From the NCBI GenBank assembly GCA_027186245.1, contig CP114497.1, positions 8,191,501-8,255,500 of the forward strand: DNA of 64,000 nucleotides. The letters are read 5' to 3'. The position numbers and the translations under genes were made by a program. Numbering within the stretch: position 1 is the first letter of the stretch; each line of letters starts with the position of its first letter. Below, one piece after another: positions 1 through 21,954 of this stretch. A model generated the notes under the pieces. That model made no database searches and was not told where the DNA came from. It saw only the letters and a program-made list of their open reading frames with translations. The DNA is from Coriaria nepalensis. Taxonomy: Eukaryota > Streptophyta > Magnoliopsida > Cucurbitales > Coriariaceae.

Positions 1-815
1 TTTAGGAAATGCTCATCAATGGCGTTTAATAACTTTATCAAACTAACACCACTTCGACCATTCATTTCCTTAACAACTACTCTTTTGAAATCCGGTGGGG
101 CCGTGTTTGAGTGTTCGATTTGCTTCTCTTCCTTCTCCGGTATCTCCTCCTCCACTTTCTCCGGCGTCTTAGGTTCTTCCACATTCTTCTCATTCTCATT
201 TTCCTCATCAAATGTTTCTTCATCAATCTCATCCTCACCACGTAGAGATGGGCCCGACATGTTATCCATCATGAAGAAATAATCCCAACCCATGCTTTTA
301 GACTCCGGCGTTATCTCCGGCGACGGTTCCGGCGCCACCTTTTCAACTCTTTTCTTCCTGCGAAGTTTCTCTTCTCTTTCTTCTTCTTCTTCTTCTTCCT
401 CCTCCTCTGCTTCTTCAGCGATGGAAATGGATCCGTTTCGAAGCCTGGATTTTCTGGGAGCGATCAGATGTTCCGGCATGCTAACGGTACGCTTGAGTGG
501 GCTAGGGGATGGGGAGAAGGAGGGGAGCGGTGGAGGCGGTGGAGGTAGGTTGTCCATGGGCGGAGGTGGTGGAGGAGGCGGTTGTACGGCGGCAGGATCT
601 AAAGGTGGAGGATGGATTTGCTGATGATGCTCTTCGGTTTCTCCATGACCATAGTCGCTTAGTGCCGCACCGGTGTTCTTCAAAGAGACGGCGTATCCAG
701 AATGTGCGGCGGCAAAAGCGTTCCGAGCCAAGACGGCTCCTTTCATCAAGTTCCTCCGTTCCTTGCATCGAGCTACAGATTCTTCGTTATCTACCCTCGA
801 TTGTGCACATCCCAT
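1..815 (-). CDS. DUF630/DUF632 protein (NRG2-like), 5' part, runs off the window
   Basis: Plant family with an N-terminal DUF630 and a C-terminal DUF632; one Arabidopsis member, NRG2, acts in nitrate signalling, but this copy's role is unknown. The start ATG is at 815-813, and 271 codons stay open to the window edge. The protein begins MGCAQSRVDNEESVARCKER, the typical DUF630 start, with Gly2/Cys3 suited to N-myristoylation and palmitoylation. Next come the family segment KGAVLARNAFAAAHSGYAVS, a proline-rich stretch (about residues 75-105), a run of acidic residues encoded by a GAA/GAG microsatellite (369-416), and near the edge the beginning of DUF632 (DFKRVVVKEMNGRSG). No intron is seen in this piece. 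It is divergent from the TEBICHI gene. The rest of DUF632 lies outside the window. Family assignment is strong; specific function is inference. Confidence 0.9.
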   Translation of the reverse strand, partial: MGCAQSRVDNEESVARCKERRNLMKGAVLARNAFAAAHSGYAVSLKNTGAALSDYGHGETEEHHQQIHPPPLDPAAVQPPPPPPPPMDNLPPPPPPLPSFSPSPSPLKRTVSMPEHLIAPRKSRLRNGSISIAEEAEEEEEEEEEEREEKLRRKKRVEKVAPEPSPEITPESKSMGWDYFFMMDNMSGPSLRGEDEIDEETFDEENENEKNVEEPKTPEKVEEEIPEKEEKQIEHSNTAPPDFKRVVVKEMNGRSGVSLIKLLNAIDEHFL

Positions 816-1108
816 TCTGTCGATTTTAGAAACAGAGATTTAGAGATACTACCCAGATGGGGAAGACTGGAGAATAATTTGGGATTTTGAGCTTCCGGGT
901 GGGGCTCAAATGGGGAGAGAGAAGGAAATGTGGGTGGAGAGAGAAAATGCCAAAAGCAGGAGTACAGAGAACAGAGCAGAGTTGCAGAGACGGTGGGTGT
1001 GATGGCAGGGAAGATGGTGCATTTTTTTTTACGCGCTGAGAGTAGGGAATTGAATGTTTACTCGCTTGCTTTGATTATTCAGTGTCCTCTTAAGAGCTTG
1101 TTTAAAAT

Positions 1109-1136
1109 AACGGTCACAAGAGGTAACGGCGCCGTT
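1109..1136. promoter_or_regulatory. Cluster of AACGG (MSA/MYB3R-like) cores including a palindrome
   Basis: AACGG occurs at 1109-1113 and 1125-1129 and, inverted, at 1132-1136. The last two form the perfect palindrome AACGGCGCCGTT (1125-1136). AACGG is the core of the mitosis-specific activator element bound by plant MYB3R proteins. The flanks only partly fit the full MSA consensus, so function is inferred. Confidence 0.4.
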
Positions 1137-1275
1137 TTCAAGTACCTGGCGGGATCTTACTAATTTTTTCTTTTGCTTTTTCCTTCCTCTTTTTTTCTTT
1201 TTTTGGTTTTGTCGTTTTCTGTGCTACTGTGCTGCTACTTGTCCTCGTCTTGGCGGTAGAGATGAAATTTTGAAC

Positions 1276-1283
1276 TTTGGCGG
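1276..1283 (+). promoter_or_regulatory. E2F-type site TTTGGCGG upstream of TEBICHI
   Basis: The octamer TTTGGCGG fits the E2F/DP consensus TTTSSCGS. It lies about 50 bp before the TEBICHI start codon, probably in the 5' UTR or near the transcription start. E2F control would suit a DNA-repair gene used in S phase. A single-site match is suggestive only. Confidence 0.45.
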
Positions 1284-1331
1284 GCGGAGAATACGCTGCG
1301 AAGGAGCTAGGTTGTCTCAGCCCAGCGAGTA

Positions 1332-12334
<11,003 letters not shown>

Positions 12335-13880
12335 GTCTCCTACACCTGGATCATAGGCTACAAAACTTAGTGAAAGTAATTTTGTCAGGATCCACCTCTT
12401 TCTGTTTGGGAAACCAGATGATTCGGGTCCCCAATGATAATGTCACATACTTTGATTAATCAAAGTGTGCTACATCTCTGGACACTGCGTGCACAATTTG
12501 TCCAATAATTGGAGGTTCTGGAATTCGATCAGATTAGACTCTCGCAAGGTCGCAAATTCATCTATATCAGATTCCAGTAATCTGGGCTCTTCTTAGAACC
12601 TGTTCGAGATTTCTGGTCCTTCAGCCAGGAGGAAGATGGAAAAGAGAGGATCTTCATCAACAAACAAGCATTTCTTTTTCCGGCATTGAGGTTTGTCCTT
12701 TCCTTCTTGTTTGCTGATAAAACCAGGCTGCTTTTCATCTTCTGAAGTTTTTGCCAAAAAAATGAATGGGGGCAGCTTATGAGATGAGATACCATTTGCT
12801 TGTGGAGTTGCCTATTTGTTGATCAACTCCATCACAGTCCAATAGGCCATACTTGTCTAGAATTTTTTTTTTTTTTTTTTTTTTTAAATATATGAAAGTT
12901 TTGTTGTTCATTCGTACCATAACAATCCAATATCTAGCATACGCTTGCTGTATTGTTGTTGTACATGTAAACTGAGTTCAATAAAAAGTTCGGTCGCGAT
13001 GAGAGTAAATTTTTTTCTATCACTTTTCTTTTTGTTAAATTGAAAAAGAAAAAAAAAATTAAAGAAATATTTAACTTTACAGTGAATAGAGCTAAATTAT
13101 GATAACATAAGTTCATGTTTCATTCGATTTCGGAGTAGAATTAGAATAAGAATAAAAATATAAATGATAATTTTATCGTGTCATTCGAATGTTTAAGAAT
13201 AAGGAAGAATGATTTTGTTTTTGTATTTTTGTTTCATTTTTTAACTAAATTATGAGTTGAGGTATCTTAAATTTTAAAAATGACACAAAAGTATTGCAAA
13301 ATTTAAATAATACATAAATGAGTGGACAAATCAATTCCCATCAGCACACTTAAGAGAGTATTAAGAGCATGTTTGGTTCGATTTTTTAATAGAAATAATG
13401 CAATTAAAATTTCTTTTTATTTTTTTCTTTGGTTCAAAAAAAATGTCGAAAAGTGAATGATTTTTAAATCCCTATTAATCGGTGTAGCTCTTTAGACAAG
13501 GTATTTTAGGCTCCGGACAAAAAATGAATCAATATTGTTAAGAGAGACTACCATGTTTCTAATATGATGGGGCCTTTGTCTAGTGTGAGACCTATCCAAA
13601 GCAAAGCCTAGAGTTTAATATGGAGAGCGAGGGCCCCTCAAGAATCCTTAATTTTCTATGAAGAATTTGTAGTAAGAAAAAGATTAGACCGGATGCTAGT
13701 TGTCATGTTTGCAATTATGATAGGGAAAATCTGGAACAATCCTCGAGGATTTAAAGTACTTTCAAATCTTCCCATATTCAAAAGTATCATTAGCTGAAAA
13801 ACTCTTCTTGTTGTTGTATGTATTTATATCGCCTTCTTTAGTCGCTCATTTTGTTGATCGAGTTGTCAAGGTCGCGAGTC
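12335..13880. other. TEBICHI 3' flank and AT-rich intergenic DNA
   Basis: The first few hundred bases are probably TEBICHI 3' UTR, judged from base composition and an AATAAA-like signal near 12980. A long T tract lies at about 12861-12885. Beyond that I see AT-rich sequence without a supportable gene. Confidence 0.4.
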
Positions 13881-15385
13881 GCAAGTCGTCGTATTTATTT
13901 TCATATTTACATTAACGATTAGTTCATTATAAAAAATATCTAATTATATTCATATAAAAGAAACTATCTTACTAAAACATTCATACTTAAAGTTAAGATC
14001 CAACATAACTCCAAAATAATACAAAAATTAAAATTTATTTATAATATTTTAAGTATTTTATCTTCATTTTTTTGATAATAGGTTTAAAAATAGCACTATC
14101 ATCATAAGAAGTAAACATCTTAAGAATATCAACAAATTATGCAATACTTAATAGTGAAGTATGATAATAAATACTAAATAAAATCATAATACACTCGTAA
14201 AAATTTAAAATTGTTAAATTTTTCGACAGTATCTCAATCATTTTCAAGTAATATAATAGATATATATTGTTATAGATGTAAAAATATAGTAATCTTATCT
14301 TTATATGGAATAACCAGCTGTAAAATAATATAAGTTGAATTTCACCTTACCTCCATATCAAGTGCAAACTTTCGAAGTTTCTTACCTGTATTCTTGCATA
14401 ATTGTTTAAATGTAGTTATACGAGGATTAGAGCTAACAATGAAAGTTAATGCATCTCAAATGTTTGTGATCTCATCCGTTATTAATTTCATACATGCTTT
14501 GACAATGAGATTATTATATAACAAGCACACTATTGATATAGAAATATTCCACTGTTATGCCCACTAAGCTGATCATCAAACAAAAGTATTACCTTCGTAT
14601 TTGTCGAAGTATTATCCAATGTGATTAATACTATACGTTATTTTATATCAAACTCGGTCAAAACTTGGAAAATAATATCACAAATATTTTCAACATTATG
14701 TTGAGTCTCAATAACTCTAAGACTATGATTTTTAATTTTGAAAGACCATTTGGCATTTAAATAATAACTAACTATATAAAAAATAAACTTGCTTAAACCT
14801 TGCACTCCAAATATCGTATGTTAATGCAATACTAACATGAGGCGAACCTAATTCTATTTTTAATGCATCACGTTATTTTTTAAAACATGCTTTTATATCA
14901 CTTCTAGTTATATTTATACTTACTCTCTTATAGAAATGAGAACTTCAGTCTCGAACAACGTTTTCATAATATTTAGAGTTAGCAAAACCAAGAGACAAGT
15001 CAAAATAAGCAATTAACTTATCAATGTTCTCTCTAGCTCTTATATCGTTATACGACCACGTAAAGATTGAACCATCGGGTTGAAAAATTAATTGAGTTTG
15101 AGACATACATATACCGGCAGCGAGATCAAACATGCATTTATCTTTTTAACGTTTTAAGTTGGTAGTTCCACCAATTCCTATAATAATTAGAGTTTTTTTT
15201 TTGGCATACCTTACATATTATATATTTTTAAATTTTACCATATTTATTTATCTTATACAACTCGTCAAAATAAAGCCAAACTTTTGACATTGTTTTCTTA
15301 CGTTTTGTGGATAATTGTATTAGGTGTAGTTGTTATTCCGCCGTTGAGATCGACCTCATCATCGTCTAAAGCCATAAAATGACTA
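13880..15385 (-). mobile_element. Degenerate hAT-family transposase (RICESLEEPER/BED-finger type)
   Basis: Minus-strand translation in shifting frames recovers hAT landmarks in the right order. Near 15290-15190 there is a BED-finger-like segment (SKVWLYFDELY, then CKVCQ). At 15133-14945 is an open stretch with IDKLIAYFDLSLGFA. Near 14840-14800 is LTYDIWSARFKQ, the hAT block normally read as LTTD.W. Near 14660-14620 is ITLDNTSTN, and near 14400-14340 LRKFALDMEVRWNSTY. Stops and frameshifts separate nearly every block, so no protein can be made. Upstream on the same strand a GC-rich palindromic end (about 15914-15966) may be its terminal sequence. Target-site duplications were not found. Confidence 0.75.
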
Positions 15386-15913
15386 CTATATATTTTGTAC
15401 CATAAACGGAAAATTTGGGTGGCTTCCAAATTCATGAGTCCTACTCAAATTATCTATTTTCTACGTTATAAAATAAATAAAAATAGATATTATAATTAAT
15501 TATAAGATATAAAAAAAAAAGGTTAAAACACATTACTATAAAATAAAAATATATAACAAATCTTAAACTTGATTTGGAGCTTGAGAGTTAAGACTGAAAA
15601 TTTTAGACTTCACGATTGAGAGTTTGAGACTAGAATAATAAATTTTAAAATTGAGACTTTAGAATATTTAAAAAAAATAGATATTAGAGAATAAATAATA
15701 ATGAAGAGATAATTTTTTGAGTCGTAATTTATGAAAATAATTAGATTTAGTGGTATTTATAAAAAAAAAAAAGTTAAGAAAATTTTAAATTAAAATTGAA
15801 TTAAAAAAATAAAATAAAAAACATAAAAAATAAAAAACAACGGGGGAGGAATTCTACCCCCTACAATATATATACCATCAAGGATTGCAGCCTTGCGGGA
15901 TTGTATGCATTGA

Positions 15914-15966
15914 TAGCCTGACCTGCAGGCTGGCGGGCTAGCCCGTTTAACGAGTCGCCTCTAATC
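15914..15966. repeat. GC-rich palindromic stretch, possible hAT terminus
   Basis: Read on the minus strand it starts TTAGAGGCGACTCG and runs into AAACGGGCTAGCCCGCC, which contains the palindrome CGGGCTAGCCCG. Plant hAT ends often start TAGAGG and carry such GGGC/GCCC subterminal repeats. It sits upstream of the hAT transposase remnant in the expected orientation. Assignment is inference. Confidence 0.35.
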
Positions 15967-17439
15967 ACTAATCATATGATATGACCATAGTAGAATTGTA
16001 GATGAATTGTTCAATGAAGAGTTGGGGCATAGACCATGGGTCAAAGTGTTCTGCTCTCTTACATTTACAGGCCTCTACTATATTTGGGCCATGAAATTAA
16101 GAGATAGGTAACCTCCTTTGTTATGAGGTAGGTGCAAGCCCAATGGAATCCTAGATGGACCATGTTAAAAGCCCATCATGATTAAGAAACCACTTTTATG
16201 ATTATATTTATTAACAAAATTTCTAATATTTTTGGCATGGGCACTATTTCCTAGTACGCACTCATGAGTCCTGAATGATGAACCAAGTTACATCCACAAG
16301 TTGGTAGATGTTGTTAGTAATTGCATGGTAGTATCATATGCCAATGCCAGCCACATAATTAATCATACTTGCTAATAAAGTGTCATTAAACCTACTTTGG
16401 AATCTAAGACTTAGATGATTTGATGGGGTTTTTTTTTTTTTTTTTTTTCTTAATTAATGGATGAAACAACAAACATATTATTCTTTAAACAAAATATATT
16501 AAATTTTATTATTATTTTTTCATTAATCTTAATATAAATTTGTCATATTATTTCCTATTAGCTTGATACATCATTTCAAAATAGTAATTTGAGGTTAACT
16601 TCTTAATTATGAATTTTACTTACAAAAGGTGGCCTTAAAGCTTGCAAACAATATTTTACTAGTTTTATTTTATTTTATTTTATTTATTTAATTAATTAAT
16701 TTGTTACCTTCCATTTGACTTGTAAAAGTTTGGCTTTATCATTTCCTTTTACCTTTACTTTTTTGAGTAAAACCCACCTTCAATCCTATCTTATGATATA
16801 TGAAATATAAATATAAACATATTGTATTTCATGAAATGAAGTGTGAGAAAGAGCAAATGTATATAATGGTCTCTATCTAGAGAGACCATGAGAGGGGTGA
16901 AGACCTCAATTCATTCATTAATTAATGCATCAAATTAATTTGCTAAAGCTTCAATATTTTGGAGTATTAGTTAGAAGTCTTTTGGTGGGTATATAAAGCA
17001 TCCTCCACTGATATTAAAGTAATTTTTTGTATCTAGTTGAAGTTCATGATCAGATGAAGATTCTTCATTCGCTTTGGATCTTTGAGGTGTTCAGAAAACC
17101 ACATTGCTTCATTACTTGCACTTCCAATTCATCTAATTCTATTCTTTTTAAGGATATTAACATAAATATTTGAATTTAAATATTTATAGATTTAATATAA
17201 TTTTTTATTTATTTATAAATTTGATTGTATGGACTAAAATAAAATATTTAAAAATTTTCAAAAAAGAAATTAAACTATTTAACAAAAATTCATAGATGAA
17301 AATAAATAAATAGTAAAAAATTTATGATCGAAAATAATAATTTAACTTTTTATTTTTAATGAAAACTTGAATACATAACTTTATGAGAAATATATATTAT
17401 TTTCCATTTTTTTTTTCTTTTCAAAAGCTTTTTAAAAGG

Positions 17440-17442
<3 letters not shown>

Positions 17443-17474
<32 letters not shown>
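17443..17474. repeat. (TA)n microsatellite
   Basis: An uninterrupted run of about 16 TA units in intergenic DNA, likely polymorphic in length. Confidence 0.9.
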
Positions 17475-17477
<3 letters not shown>

Positions 17478-20400
17478 AATTAGATATAAAAAGTTAGCTA
17501 GGCATTGTGCTTTTAAATTTTTAAGTTGAAATTAGGTGAAATGCATGAAATGATTGGCAGTATATAGTATGGATATCTTCCTTGTTTCTTTCTTCGACTT
17601 TTTGGTAGGAGATTAGAAGGGAGGTAGACCCTAATATGAAGAGTGCTCAATTAATAAATACTAATTAAGCAATTGCAACAAATGGTTTTGGCAAAGTAAG
17701 TACCAATTAAGAACCTCTTAGGAAGATAGCAACCAATATGGAATCTATGAAATTCTGGGTAACAATGATTGAAGCACACATGACCAATAAATACCCATCA
17801 ACAATCAAATTGGTAACACATGCATGCCCATCATCTTGCTTATCAATTTGATTGTTAATTAATCCCTACTTAGTTTCTGTGCTCGATATCATATATAATA
17901 CTTAATTAGTACGGTTTTTGCTTTACATGTAATCTGTTTATTGGACACTTCTTTGCACAACAACATATATGATATGATAACATATATCATGTCTATTATA
18001 CACTAATTTATCTTAACTACACATGTTAATTTTATATTATCATATCACATATCATATCAATATATTATATAATTAAGATAAATCGATCTACTATAAAAAT
18101 AATCTTATTAAATAAATTTTAATTTAACTTTTTATATGATTCGATGATTTGAGGACCTAAATTTAGACTCTCTTTTCTTCCAAAATAATTAATCACTTAT
18201 AGATTCAACTCTCGAATACATAGATATAGAATTTCTTCTTTCTTCCAAATTAATCGATGATTTAACACCTCTTCCTTTCACATAATACGATGATATGTGC
18301 TGATGGTTTGCGAACTATAGATCATCTTTATAAATAAGTGAATGTATGCATAGGTAATATGTTATGACAAGACAATTAAATATTTAATGTAATATAATAA
18401 TAAAAGTATTATTAAACTTATACTTAAAATATATAATATAATATATATATATATATAATGTTATTATACATAGTCTATAGTCGCTAGAGTATATATTAGG
18501 CAAAGGCAAACGCAAAGGTTGTATAGTAGCTCTCAACTTTATACTATAGCCGCCTACTGTACTTTACTAGGATTAAGAAAATCACTTTGTCTTAATTGAA
18601 TAATTACTTTTATTACAAGGATTTATTTATTTATCTAACTTTATTGCTTTGCATGGATTATAAATGTATATGCTATCATGCGTGGAACATGCTTATGTTT
18701 GACAATTAACTGTTAAATTATTATTATTAAATGCATTTATTTTTCTATTTATCCCTGTATGACTCAAACTCCAAACGATGGCACAACAGTGAGACTCCTT
18801 TAGTATTGCAAGTTAAAGGCCCATATTATGTAGTAATTTAGTATATGATCTTGTAATCATAGAGAAAGGGTTTTGTAGGAATGCACTTTTAGATCATGGA
18901 AAAGCTACAAGTACCCCACGACAGTCTAATCAAGCTTTAGTTTTGGTTTAAATATTTATTAGCCAATTGTAACCTAACAAGATTAATACACTCTAGTTAG
19001 AAGCTCCCCATGAAACTTATTATTTTAGTTTTTCTTATGGTACGAAAACTAATTAAACTTTGATTAATATCTTGATTAGAGTACTATTTGAAGAGATTGC
19101 TCATGCACAACATGAATCTTAATACCCAAATGATAAGTTTTCTTTCTAATTTCCTCTCCTCTTTTAAAGACACCATATTTAATATATATACAAACTCATG
19201 TTTTTCCGAGACGATCGACAGTTTTATTAACATGACATGTTGTTAGATACTTAGACATGCTTCCTTAACTTTCTATAAGAACATATTAACTGTTCACACT
19301 AATTTAGATCGATAGTTTTGCAGGTTGATGCAAGCTTTCGATTCATCAATATGTTTCGTTTGAATTATCTGTAAAAGGAAAATACTAAAATTAGATATGA
19401 AGTGACGTACAAATTATCTTATCTACTGATTAAATTAAATTTTAGAATGAAAGCGAATAAAAGTATTCACAAATCAGCTCGACGTGACATCAGTACCATC
19501 ACCAACAACTAGGTTTAGGTAAACCTATGAGCGTAATTAGTCTTGAACTCTTCAATAAAATGATGTTTAAGTTTACTACCCCCCCTAACACGATCCGACA
19601 TATATGTTTTGTCAATCTTTTCTTAATCCGTAGTTTGGATTTTACTGTTATTATGTGTCTTCGCATATCAAACATGTCTCAATCAAATAGATTCTTCACT
19701 CGAGCATTATCAAAGTTGATGGAAAATAAAGTGGCATAGGATTTTTTTTTTTTTTTTTTTTTAAGGACTTTAAAAAGCTCTCATTTGAACTTATTAAAAA
19801 GGGCATTTAATAGTGTAATCTTGCAATCATTACGGCAAGGAACCCACAAAAGATCGACTTTCCATGTATACAAATTAAATAAAGTAAAATTCAATATGGA
19901 AGAAAGCAAAATTCTAGTGTTACTCTACTATTAGAAAATAAACCAAAATCAAATTAATATACATATAAAACTTAAAGAATTTAATTAACTCGACCTAAAA
20001 TAGAGTGACAAAATTAGAAAACGGAAGAAAGAAGCTGTTGGAGGACGAAGATGATAATTTATCAATAAAAACCGATGCCGATTCATGGGAAAAAGAAAGA
20101 AAGAAGTTCTCCCTAACTTGTTCATGAATGGATCATTAAAAAATTTATAGGAGCAACCAAGTCAACTAGGTAGTGAAATCTATATGTACTTTATATTATT
20201 AGTGAAGCACTTTGAGCATGAAAATAGAGAGAAATAAGAAATGGTTTATTGCTTGTATCGAACGGGTACACATTATGCTTCACAATGAAGTTTCCATATT
20301 GCGCACAATTGTCATTCCAGTCATCAGCTTCCCCTCTTTATTATCAAATGCTTGCCTTTCTGGGTGCTTGAACTCATCAAAAGTAGTTCCATTTAGTGAT

Positions 20401-21883
20401 GCTGCTTTATTATATTTTCCTCTTCATCCAATATATATATATATATATATGATTTATTTGTTTGGAAAAGCATGCAATATTAATTTCATTTCATCGAAAA
20501 TATATTAGATATTTAAAAATAGAGTTTTGAAAATTTAATATATACGAAAAATGAATCACATCATCAATTGATTTTGAGATGCTGAGTCTAAATTTTTACT
20601 TAGTATAAGAGTTAGACCCTACACATGTTTAAACTAACTGTCATACATATTTCACATTACACATATAAAAAAAATTCACGTATAAGTCAAAATAACGTCA
20701 CATATGAATTGACATATTAAGAATATATACATCTTAAAGTAAAATCTTGTAAACTTATTATAAAAAAAATGAAATATCTTATGTCAATTAATTCTGAGAC
20801 GAAAACTTAAATTTATACAAATTAATCATCTTAATAAGTTATAATCATTTGCTTTATAAATAAGAATTCAAATAATTTAAATTTTACTTTAATTTTTCTT
20901 TCATGAAAGACGCTTAGAATCCAATGTATATATAAAATATTTATTTAAGTATTTTTCACTTTTATTTAGTGTATATTCATCCATACTTATTACATCCTAT
21001 AAATTATTTTAATTTATACCCACGAACAAAGCGTCAAAATATCATTTTGCAAAAAAAAAAAACGTATTTCTTATATGTTTCAAAGGATTGATCATAGGAT
21101 TGATCGTACACCTGAGCCATAAACAATAAGATTGATCAAGTGTAAGCAATTAGCTTGTGTGGGCGTGCACTTCAAGTGACATGTCAAACCCCAATTACAT
21201 ATCTAATTGGCAATTAATGATCAAAGAACTATATAAATATATACCCAATATGGGGTTGCTTATCATTACCTTATAACTTTTAGGCAAGGTAATAGGTCGG
21301 TTTTCAAAAATAACAAGATATAGGATCGTAATGACAAGTTGGTGGTTCATCACTATGTCTCTCAACATAATAAAGGTCTAAGAAAAATGGAGGTGGGGAA
21401 ATCTTTCATTAGTGGAATAAATATTTGTCATTTGAGCTTTTACAGAGTTAACATTAGAGGTTAAAGAAAATCTTCCTTTGATCCTTCCATGGATAATGAT
21501 GTGATTAGTAACATACATATTTATATATAGTTTCAATTATTTCTCTGAGAAAATCACCAACCATAATATTAGGGTTCCACTAGCCCTATATATGCCCTTA
21601 GTTAAGATCCACAAACCAAGTTACAAAAATGATTCGTAGAATCATTAGTTTGTTGACTAATCTTTTGTAAGTGCGATTATCAGTGGTATTGAGTCTAATG
21701 ACTTGTTAATTTAACATTAAATAGAGAGAGATGAGCTTATTTTAATTTGTATATAAATTAAGTAGTAACTTTAACTTAACTAATTATTCGATATTTAAAT
21801 TACATTTTAAAAAAAAAAAAATTATGACTTACAAATTAAGATGAGCTCGATTGCTTTATATTGAATTTGGCATGGAGTTCTTT

Positions 21884-21954
21884 TTTGTTTTTTATTTTTA
21901 TTTTTATTTTATTTTATTTTTATTTTATTTTTATTTTATTTTTATTTTATTTTT
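21884..21954. repeat. TTTTA/TTTTTATTTTA-type pentanucleotide repeat tract
   Basis: About 70 bp built from TTTTA units with occasional extra T, giving an 11-base higher-order spacing. It is low-complexity DNA with no coding content. Confidence 0.85.

Larger units (their letters stand above)
816..1331. promoter_or_regulatory. Shared divergent promoter region between the DUF632 gene and TEBICHI
   Basis: Only 516 bp separate the two start codons, so both 5' UTRs and core promoters must fit here or overlap. The stretch holds a pyrimidine-rich tract on the plus strand (about 1160-1215), AACGG cores near 1109-1136 and an E2F-like site at 1276-1283. No protein is recognisable in it. Which motif serves which gene is inference. 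Confidence 0.6.

Noticed and set aside
502..768. Minus-strand open frame with an Arg/Ser-rich translation
   Set aside because: It is an out-of-frame shadow of the DUF630/DUF632 coding sequence, whose correct frame starts at 815.
16866..16889. 9-bp stem hairpin considered as a possible small RNA precursor
   Set aside because: Far too short for a plant miRNA precursor, and the flanks do not extend the pairing.
20212..20508. 98-codon plus-strand open frame in the intergenic region
   Set aside because: It ends in an AT microsatellite and has no recognisable domain.
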